NCBI RefSeq assembly: GCF_001969445.1
Contig: NZ_CP017297.1
Location: forward strand, 682,001-746,000
From: Brachybacterium sp. P6-10-X1
GTDB taxonomy: Bacteria; Actinomycetota; Actinomycetes; Actinomycetales; Dermabacteraceae
Length of the DNA: 64,000 bases
Reading direction: 5' to 3'
Below, piece by piece: positions 17,540 to 24,954 of this stretch (position 1 is its first letter; each line of letters opens with the position of its first letter). The translations under genes and the position numbers were made by a program. Below the pieces are notes generated by a model, which worked only from the letters and a program-made list of their open reading frames with translations, was not told the origin of the DNA and did not search any database.

Positions 17540-17546
17540 GCCCACT
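17540..17546 (+). promoter_or_regulatory. GCCCACT element, site 4
   Basis: GCCCACT in CCGCCCACTGC, 36 nt before ATG 17583. Confidence 0.6.
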
Positions 17547-17582
17547 GCGAGAGCCCCCGATCTGCAACAGGAAGAGACGATC

Positions 17583-18092
17583 ATGTTCAACGACCGGATC
17601 AAGCGGCTCGTCCACCCGGAGGGCTACGGGTTCTGGCTGGACCCCGATGGGTTCTTCACGCTCTTCGGGGCGATCATCGCCACCGCTGCACTTTCAGTGC
17701 CCATCGGCGTGCCTGACACGGTCAGGCAGATCGGCGACTCAACATCGGAAGCGCCCGTGGTCACCACGCTCGTCAGCGCCGCCGTGTACCTCGCGATGAG
17801 TCGTGCCTTCGCGTCTGTCGTCCAGGCCTGGGCTCCCGCAGACTTCGAGGCGACTGGCCGATTCCACGCCTGGATCGCCGGCTTCGGAGTCGTCCTGACC
17901 CTCGGCATCGTGGTACTGGTCAGCTGGCCCCTTCCGGACTTCGTCGACTCGGGGTACGCGGGTACCGCGGTGCGCCTTGCCGCCATCGTCGGTTACCTCG
18001 TTGCTGGTGGCATTCCGCTTCGGCGAGTCCTGAAGCGTCGAAACACCTGGACGCGGAACAAGATCGAGGAGCTCCAGCAGAACCGGGGTTGA
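17583..18092 (+). CDS. Small four-helix membrane protein, unknown function
   Basis: 169 residues with about four hydrophobic segments (roughly 23-43, 60-78, 96-116, 125-145) and a charged C-terminal tail (LKRRNTWTRNKIEELQQNRG). An AGGAAG site precedes the ATG. No homology is recognised. It sits between two tagged genes and has its own GCCCACT element. A role in the membrane, such as holin-like, exclusion or transport support, is speculation. Confidence 0.65.
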   Translation: MFNDRIKRLVHPEGYGFWLDPDGFFTLFGAIIATAALSVPIGVPDTVRQIGDSTSEAPVVTTLVSAAVYLAMSRAFASVVQAWAPADFEATGRFHAWIAGFGVVLTLGIVVLVSWPLPDFVDSGYAGTAVRLAAIVGYLVAGGIPLRRVLKRRNTWTRNKIEELQQNRG

Positions 18093-18122
18093 CCGGGTTT
18101 CCGCGGCCTGGTGGCAGGTCCC

Positions 18123-18129
18123 GCCCACT
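18123..18129 (+). promoter_or_regulatory. GCCCACT element, site 5
   Basis: GCCCACT in CCGCCCACTTCC, 37 nt before ATG 18167, noncoding. Confidence 0.6.
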
Positions 18130-18166
18130 TCCACCAGGTGAGACCACCACGAGGAGGGAGCCGATC

Positions 18167-19600
18167 ATGGCGACGACGAAGACCCGAGCAGGCACCGGTG
18201 CGAAGGTGCGCAAGCGCGACACCGGGGAGGCTGGCAACCGAGGCGAGTTCGGGACCGTCACGCGCGGGGAGGCCGAGGTGGCGGTCCCGGCGTCGGGAAC
18301 CGGTTCCGGCCCCCGGGTCGGCGAGGAAGTCGAGATCGACCCCAGCGCCCGGATCGACGAGGGCGTCACCGTCGGTGACGATGCCGTCATCGGCGCGGAC
18401 GTGACCATCGGACCGGATGTCACAATCGGCGAGGGCGTCGTGGTCGGTGACGGGTCCACGATCAGCGCCGGCACGAACATCGCAGACGGGGCCCGGCTGG
18501 TCGAAGCCATCACGGTGGGCGAGGGGGTCACGATCGGCGAGGACTCGACCATCCAGGCACGCGCCACGCTCGGAGACGGCGTGATCCTCGGCGAGGAGGT
18601 CTGCGTCGGCACCGAGTCACGGATCGGCCGCGACGTGCAGATCGAGCCGGACACTCGCATCGGTGCGAACGTGACCATCGACGAGAATGCCACCGTCGGG
18701 GAGGCCAGCGAGATCGAGAAAAGTGCAAAGGTCCGCCACTCCGCCCGCATCGGCGAGCAGTCCACCATCGGGAAGTCCGCAGAGCTCCAGGCGAGCACGG
18801 TCCTCGGCGACGGCACCAGCATCGGGTCCCGCAGCCGACTGGCGGGCACCTTCGGTGACGGGTTGAAGGTCGGGACCCGCAGCCGGCTGCTCGGCGGAGC
18901 CACATGGGGCCATGATGTCGAGGTCGGCGACGGGGTGAAGGTCCAGGTCGATGAGCGGTCCCGCTTCGCCGACGGCACCAACCTGGCGGACAAGGCCTCG
19001 CTCAGCAACTCCTGCGTGCGGGGCGAGCTGTCGATGGGCGAGGACGCGACGGTCGCGGGAGGGAAGGAGAGCCCCGGCACGTTGGACGGTGATGTCGCCA
19101 TCGGGGCCAGCGCGACCCTGAACGGTGCGTTCCGGGTCCGCCACGGCGTGGAGGTCGGCGAGTCCGCGCAGATCGACGGACCGAAGGGAGGTTTCCCGGA
19201 GGACGTCGCCACCGAGCTCGACGCTGACTGCGAGGTGATGGACCGCGCGCGGATCCAGCCGGGCGCGCGGCTGGGGGAGCGCACCCTCGTCGGCTCCTCT
19301 GCCGAGGTCGGCACGCAGGTGGTTACTGGGGTGGGCACCGAGATCGGGAACCGTGCCACTGTCGGGGACTTCTCCCGCCTGAACGGGTCGATGATCAGCG
19401 ACGGCGCCCACATCGGGCACGGGGTCGAGACCGAGCACGCTGCGTACGTGGGGGAGGGGACCGTTGTCGAGGACAACGCCGTGATCGAGCCCTACGCCCG
19501 CGTCGTCGATGACGGCTACGTGCCGCGTGGCGCTGTGGTCCGCGAGAGCGAGGCCCGAGCGTCCCGCCGGGGACCGGTGTCGCCCACTGGCTGGACATGA
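18167..19600 (+). CDS. Tagged accessory protein C: long left-handed beta-helix (hexapeptide repeat) protein
   Basis: 477 residues. ATG 18167 follows GAGGAGGGA. Residues 14-30 are the tag VRKRDTGEAGNRGEFGT. From about residue 50 to the end the sequence is a near-continuous series of hexads of the form (I/V)GxxxxI, for example VGDDAVIGADVTIGPDVTIG, the signature of left-handed parallel beta-helices. Such repeats are usual in acyltransferases and carbonic anhydrases, but here there is no catalytic domain and the repeat spans over 400 residues. A long rod with a structural, adhesive or DNA-mimic role is possible; that is inference. Its last base overlaps the next start (ATGA). Confidence 0.75.
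   Translation: MATTKTRAGTGAKVRKRDTGEAGNRGEFGTVTRGEAEVAVPASGTGSGPRVGEEVEIDPSARIDEGVTVGDDAVIGADVTIGPDVTIGEGVVVGDGSTISAGTNIADGARLVEAITVGEGVTIGEDSTIQARATLGDGVILGEEVCVGTESRIGRDVQIEPDTRIGANVTIDENATVGEASEIEKSAKVRHSARIGEQSTIGKSAELQASTVLGDGTSIGSRSRLAGTFGDGLKVGTRSRLLGGATWGHDVEVGDGVKVQVDERSRFADGTNLADKASLSNSCVRGELSMGEDATVAGGKESPGTLDGDVAIGASATLNGAFRVRHGVEVGESAQIDGPKGGFPEDVATELDADCEVMDRARIQPGARLGERTLVGSSAEVGTQVVTGVGTEIGNRATVGDFSRLNGSMISDGAHIGHGVETEHAAYVGEGTVVEDNAVIEPYARVVDDGYVPRGAVVRESEARASRRGPVSPTGWT
19582..19588 (+). promoter_or_regulatory. GCCCACT element, site 6
   Basis: GCCCACT ends 8 nt before ATG 19597 and lies within the last codons of the beta-helix gene. Confidence 0.5.
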
Positions 19601-19884
19601 GCACCACGATCCAGTCCCGTGTCCCCGCTGCGACGCCGCTGTCGGTTCCGCCCCGGCGTGCCGACACGCTGTTCGGCCCGTCCCCGACCGTCGCCTCCGA
19701 ACTACAGCCATGCGATCGCTGTCCGTCGGCGGCCGCGAAGATCAGAGCCGACTTCGCGACCGGGCCCGTGTACCGGTGCGGCCATCACGCCCGGGGAGGC
19801 TGGGGCGTGCTCGAGCGCACCGCGCTGCGCATCCGCGCAGACGTGCCCACCGGCTCGTTCTACCTGCCGATGGCGCCGCGCTGA
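19597..19884 (+). CDS. Small zinc-ribbon-like protein (DUF7455-like)
   Basis: 95 residues. The core CDRCPSAAAKIRADFATGPVYRCGHHARG has the CxxC...CGHH pattern of the small actinobacterial/phage DUF7455 proteins, which are probably zinc binding. The N-terminus is Pro/Arg-rich. Overlaps the preceding stop by ATGA. Function unknown. Confidence 0.65.
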   Translation: MSTTIQSRVPAATPLSVPPRRADTLFGPSPTVASELQPCDRCPSAAAKIRADFATGPVYRCGHHARGGWGVLERTALRIRADVPTGSFYLPMAPR

Positions 19885-19926
19885 TTCCGTCCAGCAACCC
19901 AGTCCGTCCTGCCAGGAAGCTTCCGT

Positions 19927-19933
19927 GCCCACT
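19927..19933 (+). promoter_or_regulatory. GCCCACT element, site 7
   Basis: GCCCACT, 37 nt before ATG 19971; a strong AGGAGGAGG follows it. Confidence 0.6.
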
Positions 19934-19970
19934 GCCAGGGGCACCACGAGATCGAACAGGAGGAGGATCC

Positions 19971-20178
19971 ATGTTCACCGCGACCCTGACCCCCTGCGAA
20001 CAGCTGCACGAAGACATCGACCTGCTCGACGCCGCCGGCTGGCCGCGCGAACGCATTGCCCACGAGCTCTCGGACAAGCTCGGACAAGCAGATCGAAGTG
20101 ATGATCGACGTGTACCTCGCCTGCGGCGACGACTCGGTCGCTGGCGCGCTCAGCGGCACCCTGGAGGGGCCCCGGTAA
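19971..20178 (+). pseudogene. Small gene broken by a 10-bp tandem duplication
   Basis: The frame from ATG 19971, behind AGGAGGAGG, reads MFTATLTPCEQLHEDIDLLDAAGW-like sequence and then meets ctcggacaag twice in a row (20069-20078, 20079-20088). With both copies the frame becomes Arg-rich and runs to 20231. Removing one copy restores a continuous reading, ...HELSDKQIEVMIDVYLACGD..., ending at TAA 20176-20178. The repaired protein would have about 65 residues, acidic and helical. No family is recognised. Confidence 0.7.
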
Positions 20179-20187
20179 TCGGGTGTC

Positions 20188-21237
20188 TCAGTGCGCTCGC
20201 TCGCGGTATACCTTCGCGAGAGCCCCGATGAGCTCCAGGTCTTCTCTGCGATTCGCGCGGACTGGAAGTGCCTGCGACAGCGTCGGCGCCGAGGGATCCG
20301 CGGAGAACTCGCCGAGGCGTAATGCCGAGACGATCGCCTCGACGTCGGGATGACCGTCCAGGTCAACGCGAAGAGTGCATATTGCGTCGGAGATCTCCAC
20401 GTACGCGCGCTGCAGACGTGCAGATGCGGGCAGGTGGCGCACGTTGAGATGAAATTTCTGTGGCGTAAGCTCGACGACGCGAACCCACAGCGGCTTCAGT
20501 CGGAAAAGCTCGACCCGCGCCGATATCTCTTCCAGCACTCTCTCTCCGAAAACTAAGAGCACGGCGCCCGCAACGCAGACACCCAAAGCGAAAGGGGAAA
20601 AAGCAAGGACCTTGTCCATGCCGACCGTCTGCCCCAGGTTAAGGAAGACGACGAGAATGACGTTGATCGCAATGAATCCGGCCAGACCGATTGACACCAT
20701 AAAAAGCGCGATTGTGCTGACGGGCCTCCGATGGAACTCCTTTGGTATTCGAGAGGCACTGGAACGAACTCCCTGGGCAAGGCCCCAAATAGCATGGAGC
20801 GGGAAAATGATCAAGTTCACGATGGCGGCGAAATCCCGGTCTCCTGGAATGACGTTCGAGCTGGCGACTCCCGCGTCGAGCAACCCTTCCACCCACGCAA
20901 CCACGAGCAGCAGGGTCACGATCGCCGAACGTGCCACGGCTCGACGCACGAGCACGCCATCTACGCGCTCGGCTCGCAAGGTCAGGAAGATGATCTCCAG
21001 GGCGCCGATCAAGATGCTCGCGGCGATATGCCACACGACAAACCCAACATTGTAAAATTCGGCAGTGATCGACGTTGTCCCGTAGGCGACTCCACCTATC
21101 CCAACCGCAAACATTGACACGATCAGCGCCTTCTGTGTCAAAGTAATCTGTTCGCCGTGAAGTCGCCGTAGGCGCTCGATGCCAAGAACCGTCGAGACGA
21201 GCGCGGCAGCAATGTATGGCCAGCTTACCGGCATCAT
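20188..21237 (-). CDS. Multi-pass membrane protein with cytoplasmic C-terminus (MAB_1171c/DUF6545-like)
   Basis: 349 residues. About seven hydrophobic helices up to residue 225 (ending GVCVAGAVLLVFGERVLEEIS), then a soluble 125-residue tail containing RLKPLWVRVVELTPQKFHLN, as in the MAB_1171c-like family of putative transporters. The start codon directly follows the ImmA-like stop (tgaATGATG), so they are translated together. It is the last gene of the XRE-hydrolase-peptidase-membrane cassette. Base composition here is visibly less GC-rich than the flanks. It may sense or respond at the membrane; no substrate is known. Confidence 0.7.
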   Translation of the reverse strand: MMPVSWPYIAAALVSTVLGIERLRRLHGEQITLTQKALIVSMFAVGIGGVAYGTTSITAEFYNVGFVVWHIAASILIGALEIIFLTLRAERVDGVLVRRAVARSAIVTLLLVVAWVEGLLDAGVASSNVIPGDRDFAAIVNLIIFPLHAIWGLAQGVRSSASRIPKEFHRRPVSTIALFMVSIGLAGFIAINVILVVFLNLGQTVGMDKVLAFSPFALGVCVAGAVLLVFGERVLEEISARVELFRLKPLWVRVVELTPQKFHLNVRHLPASARLQRAYVEISDAICTLRVDLDGHPDVEAIVSALRLGEFSADPSAPTLSQALPVRANRREDLELIGALAKVYRERAH

Positions 21238-21729
21238 TCACCACCAGCGGTCATCGAAATAGGTGTGCCCACCTCGCATTACTCGTCGCCGCAGCTCCGT
21301 CGAGATATATGTTGCCACGGTCTCGGCGTCCACTTCTGACGTGTGTTCGTATGCGTTTCTGGCCGCGACAACGGAGCTGACCAACTCTGGATGCAAGCCC
21401 GTCAGCAACCCCGACTCGAGGAGCTCCGAGCCGAGCGAACCTCCATGGTCGTGCCCGAGCAGTGCGTGAGCGACCTCGTGGCAGACGATTGCACAGAGTC
21501 GCTCGGGGGAGGCCCCCTCGGAGACGACTACGTAGTCCGCCTTGGCTGTCGAGATCAACAGCCCGGAGACCGAGGAAGTCAGGGGAGTGACGAGTAGATG
21601 CGTCGCCCTTCTTCGTACCTTCGAGAGGCCAGCCAGCAAATCTTCGACATTACCGCTGGACGGCATGATGGTCTCTGCAGTGCGGAGCGCATCGCGTACA
21701 TGGCGTGAGCTTCTCGTCCGACGAAGCAT
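21238..21729 (-). CDS. ImmA/IrrE-like metallopeptidase
   Basis: 163 residues. The zinc-protease motif HEVAH is visible in IVCHEVAHALLGHDHGG, with an acidic residue downstream (EVDAETVATYIS) as third-ligand candidate. ImmA/IrrE peptidases typically cleave a cognate XRE-type repressor, and an XRE gene starts this operon. The gene is 9 nt after the hydrolase stop and abuts the membrane-protein start. A repressor-cleavage switch is the natural hypothesis; note that the regulator is not adjacent but two genes upstream. Confidence 0.75.
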   Translation of the reverse strand: MLRRTRSSRHVRDALRTAETIMPSSGNVEDLLAGLSKVRRRATHLLVTPLTSSVSGLLISTAKADYVVVSEGASPERLCAIVCHEVAHALLGHDHGGSLGSELLESGLLTGLHPELVSSVVAARNAYEHTSEVDAETVATYISTELRRRVMRGGHTYFDDRWW

Positions 21730-21738
21730 CGGTCGTTC

Positions 21739-22650
21739 CTAACGCGTCTCGGTGGTCCTTCGTACGGCATCGACGATGGTGCTCCGCGCCTGTTTGCCCT
21801 CCGGGGTGGGCAATAGCGGGTACACGTGGAGGTGTCCAGGCTGCTCGTGGTACTCGACCTGCTTTCCTGCGGCGTCGGCGCGTTGGACGAAGAGTCGTGT
21901 GTCTGGGTTCAGGAGGTCTCTGGTCCCGCTGAAGACCACGAGACGGCCGACGCCCCGGGTATCACCCAGGATGGGATTGAGAATCGGATCGTCGCCGTTC
22001 TCGCCGATCCACATCTCGGTCAGCAGAAGTTGACCCTTCTTGACGAGCCACGGATCCAAGGGTTGGCGCTCGTCGATCTCCGGGTTCTCCATCCTCATGT
22101 CGAGGGCCGGAGCGATCAGAACGGTGAGGTCCACGGGGAGCCCCTGTTCCTTCATCAGCAGACTCGTGGACATGGCGATGGTGCCTCCGGCGGAGTCGCC
22201 CATCAGGGTCAATGGTCGTTCCGCTCGCTCTCCGATGCGGGCAACGGAGGGAACAACCGACTCCGCGGTTCCCCCGGCTTGGACCAATGGATACACGGGA
22301 AGGATCACGGTCACCGATGCCTCCACCACGATCTGCTGGATGAGCTTCCAATGCTGCGACACGGCCTCATTCATCCATCCGCCGCCGTGCAGGTAGATCA
22401 CGGTGCCGCGAGTACTCCCGGTCGTTGGGGAGATGGTGAACACTCGCCATCCCTCCTCCGAGCTCTCGGAGACCGTGACTCGACCGCTGAGTCGCTTCGG
22501 GGGGTCGGAGCTTTCCGGGTTGCGGACCCTGAAATCCAGGTGCCTCTGCACTCGTTCTCGCGTGCGATGGTTCTTGTTCGAGCCTCGCAACCGCATGATG
22601 CTTGGCATGAGGCGTCCAATCAGGCTCAACCGAGGGGACTCGTCAAGCAT
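21739..22650 (-). CDS. Alpha/beta hydrolase of the hormone-sensitive-lipase type
   Basis: 303 residues from ATG 22650, overlapping the XRE gene end and preceded by AGAAGGA; longer starts are unlikely. Oxyanion-hole motif HGGGW (IYLHGGGWMN), nucleophile motif GDSAGG, acid region VFSGTRDLLNPD and catalytic His in EQPGHLHVYP give the complete HSL-family set. It is an esterase or deacetylase on an unknown small molecule or acyl group. An enzyme between a repressor and its candidate protease is unusual and suggests it makes or destroys a signal. Confidence 0.8.
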   Translation of the reverse strand: MLDESPRLSLIGRLMPSIMRLRGSNKNHRTRERVQRHLDFRVRNPESSDPPKRLSGRVTVSESSEEGWRVFTISPTTGSTRGTVIYLHGGGWMNEAVSQHWKLIQQIVVEASVTVILPVYPLVQAGGTAESVVPSVARIGERAERPLTLMGDSAGGTIAMSTSLLMKEQGLPVDLTVLIAPALDMRMENPEIDERQPLDPWLVKKGQLLLTEMWIGENGDDPILNPILGDTRGVGRLVVFSGTRDLLNPDTRLFVQRADAAGKQVEYHEQPGHLHVYPLLPTPEGKQARSTIVDAVRRTTETR

Positions 22651-23113
22651 CCGCGTCCTTCTGGTTTCCATTTTGGTCAAGGCCTTCCATGCGTCGGATC
22701 TGATCAAGCAACGACAGCACGGGGCCGAGGCTCTCGGTAGACACTCCGTGTGCCCGCATCATGATCTGTTGGACTCCGGTGTCTCGCATCGCTACGAGTG
22801 CCTCCAATGAATCCTGGATCTCCTGGGAGACGGAGTCGTCGACGAAGTAGTCCAGGGGCACTTGGAATATCTCGGCGAGTCCGGTGAGGAGCCGGAACGA
22901 GGGGTTGGCGCGCCGGCCAGTTCTGAGTGCTCGGATGTGATTTGGGGTGACTCGGATGTTCTCTCGCTGGAGCTCCTCGGCGACAGAGGCGGAAGAATGG
23001 AGTTCGGAGCTCCCGCCGCTGCGTGGCACGGTGCGAAATAGCAGGTCAAGGCGCTCTGCCAGATGCGGGACGCTGTCCGGGCGTGACCCTTCGGAGGGCG
23101 ACTCGTTCGACAT
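22643..23113 (-). CDS. XRE-family regulator, first gene of the four-gene cassette
   Basis: 156 residues. The HTH lies at about residues 40-90: SVAEELQRENIRVTPNHIRA, then LLTGLAEIFQVPLDYFVDD, the usual XRE ending. The C-terminal part is helical and could dimerise or be the cleavage target of the ImmA-like peptidase. The 267-bp region upstream to 23381 holds the promoter; I found no clear palindrome by eye. It overlaps the hydrolase start. Confidence 0.75.
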   Translation of the reverse strand: MSNESPSEGSRPDSVPHLAERLDLLFRTVPRSGGSSELHSSASVAEELQRENIRVTPNHIRALRTGRRANPSFRLLTGLAEIFQVPLDYFVDDSVSQEIQDSLEALVAMRDTGVQQIMMRAHGVSTESLGPVLSLLDQIRRMEGLDQNGNQKDADA

Positions 23114-23380
23114 GGGTGGCCTCTACTCCCCGATCCGTGCGGCAACGGCAAGCATCTCTGGATGCGAGCTCCATCGTGTCGACCGTACCGCAGGCGGAGT
23201 CACGGTTCAATCCATAGATGCACCGATGGATGTCGGTCGCATCCCTAGGGTTGTGGTCCACGGATGCGGGTGCAAGGGTGGGCTCGCACCTACAGACACG
23301 CTTTGTCGGGTGGGGAGGTCAATGGCCACCCAATTGCCGCTTCGACCACCGAGGGGTAGGCCCGCCCGGGAGGAGATCCG

Positions 23381-23547
23381 ATGACGCACCACGACCGGGG
23401 TTCAGCACACGCTCAAGACTGCAGCCGCGGACGACGATCCGTCGGCGTCCAGCGGCTTCGCGACGAGAGCCGCAATCCGCTACGGATCCATGCCGGCACA
23501 CATCTGGTCTTCGATGGCGGAGCTCTCACCGGAGAAAGGGTCAAGTG
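23381..23547 (+). CDS. Short ORF whose stop codon was split by the IS insertion
   Basis: ATG 23381 is preceded by a strong GGGAGGAGA site. The 55-residue frame is basic and ends HLVFDGGALTGERVK. In the uninterrupted target its stop is TGA, of which TG is at 23546-23547 and A at 24853 across the IS element. With the IS present the frame runs into the element to 23734. No family is recognised. It diverges from the XRE gene. Confidence 0.45.
23544..23547. repeat. Target-site duplication AGTG (left)
   Basis: AGTG at 23544-23547 is repeated at 24849-24852 on the other side of the IS element, in line with the 3-5 bp duplications of the IS3 family. Confidence 0.75.
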
Positions 23548-23595
23548 TGAAGCGCCCTGGGTTCCGTTCCGAGTCTCAGCAAGGAGAATCGGAGT

Positions 23596-23910
23596 ATGCC
23601 CAAGAAGTTCAGTCCGGAGCTGCGTGACCGTGCCGTGCGCATGGTCTACGACCGCCAGGCACTCGAAGGTGGCCCACGATCGGAGTCGATCCGTGCTGTC
23701 GCGCCCCAACTCGGCGTTGGCATGGAGACGCTGAGGATCTGGTGCAACCGCTACGGGCCAGCCGAGCCCTCGGCCGGCCCCGCGGAGTCTCTCGAGGAGG
23801 AGAACCGCAGACTGCGTCGAGAGCTCGCCGAGTCCCGGCGGGCCAACGAGATCCTCAAGGCCGCCTCCGTGTTTTTCGCCAGGGAACTCGACCACCCCAC
23901 GACGAAATGA
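23596..23910 (+). CDS. IS3-family OrfA
   Basis: 104 residues. HTH_Tnp_1 type: KFSPELRDRAVRMVYD at the start, then a helix-turn-helix (IRAVAPQLGVGMETLRIWCN) and a leucine-zipper-like coiled coil (LEEENRRLRRELAESRR). It binds the IS ends. A GTGTTTTTCGCC stretch near its end is a plausible -1 slippery site for making an OrfAB fusion transposase. Stop overlaps orfB ATG (ATGA). Confidence 0.9.
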   Translation: MPKKFSPELRDRAVRMVYDRQALEGGPRSESIRAVAPQLGVGMETLRIWCNRYGPAEPSAGPAESLEEENRRLRRELAESRRANEILKAASVFFARELDHPTTK

Positions 23911-24821
23911 TCGCCTTCATCGATAGGCATCGCGATCACTTCGGGGTCGAGGCCATCTGCCGCGTCCTGGGCGCGACGGAACGTGGGTTCCTCACCTCTC
24001 GCGGATACCGTGCCGCGAAGCAGCGCCCGGCATCGGCCAGAGCGGTCCGTGACGAGGTGCTCGTCGAAGAGATCCGTCGGATTCATGCCGAGAACTACGG
24101 CGTCTACGGGTATCGGAAGATGCATCACGCGATGCGCCGTGCCGGATGGGAAGTCGGCCGCGACCAGACCGCTCGGCTGATGAAAGCTGCTGGTCTGTGC
24201 GGGATACGCCGTGGTCGAAAGGTGTTCACGACGAGCCCTGCTGGTGGCCTGGACCGTCGTCCTGATCTGGTCGAGCGGAACTTCACGGCTGCCGGACCGA
24301 ATCAGCTCTGGGTCGCTGACATCACCTACGTCCGGATCCCGTCCGGGTTCTGCTACACCGCGTTCATCACGGACGTTTTCACGCGAAGGATCGTCGGCTG
24401 GGCAGTGGCCACCAGCCTCCGCACTGAGGCACTGCCACTGCAGGCTCTCGAGCAGGCCCTCCAGACCTCCCCGGCAGAAGCGTCTCGGACTGGGCTGATC
24501 CATCACAGCGATAGGGGCAGCAACTACGTCTCGCTGGCCTACTCCGATGCGCTGATCACCGCCGGAGTCCAGGCCTCGGTCGGATCCGTCGGAGACAGCT
24601 ACGACAACGCCCTGGCTGAGACCGTCAATGGCCTCTACAAAGCCGAGCTCATCCACCGACGCCGCACCTGGCCCTCAGCGACCGCCGTCGAGATCGCCAC
24701 TCTGGACTGGGTCACCTGGTGGAACACGAAGCGCCTGCACGAAGCACTCGACTATCGCACCCCGGCCGAAGTCGAAGCGTCCTACACTCACCCCACGACG
24801 ACCGCGCCCGCGACCGTCTAA
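23907..24821 (+). CDS. IS3-family OrfB transposase (DDE integrase core)
   Basis: 304 residues. HTH_21 segment (YGVYGYRKMHHAMRRAGW), then the rve integrase core: first Asp in WVADITYV, second in FITDVFTR/HHSDRGSNY, and Glu in NALAETVNGLYKAE. All DDE positions are intact, so the enzyme should be active when fused to OrfA by frameshift. Confidence 0.9.
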   Translation: MIAFIDRHRDHFGVEAICRVLGATERGFLTSRGYRAAKQRPASARAVRDEVLVEEIRRIHAENYGVYGYRKMHHAMRRAGWEVGRDQTARLMKAAGLCGIRRGRKVFTTSPAGGLDRRPDLVERNFTAAGPNQLWVADITYVRIPSGFCYTAFITDVFTRRIVGWAVATSLRTEALPLQALEQALQTSPAEASRTGLIHHSDRGSNYVSLAYSDALITAGVQASVGSVGDSYDNALAETVNGLYKAELIHRRRTWPSATAVEIATLDWVTWWNTKRLHEALDYRTPAEVEASYTHPTTTAPATV

Positions 24822-24954
24822 CCACGGAACGGAACCCAGGGCGCTTCAAGTGATTGTCGTGACTCGCGAACCTGCGGCAGCGTCCATAAGGCCAGGTCAC
24901 CACGATCGGTGCCAGTGTGACGATGACACGGTGGATTCGCCGTGGAAGGCGGAG

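Larger units (their letters stand above)
23548..24848 (+). mobile_element. Complete IS3-family insertion sequence, 1301 bp
   Basis: Ends are perfect 24-bp inverted repeats (23548-23571 and 24825-24848) beginning TGAAGCGCCC and ending GGGCGCTTCA. Flanked by AGTG duplications. Contains two overlapping frames, orfA and orfB, typical of IS3. Perfect ends, intact DDE and a clean duplication suggest a recent and possibly active insertion. Confidence 0.9.
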
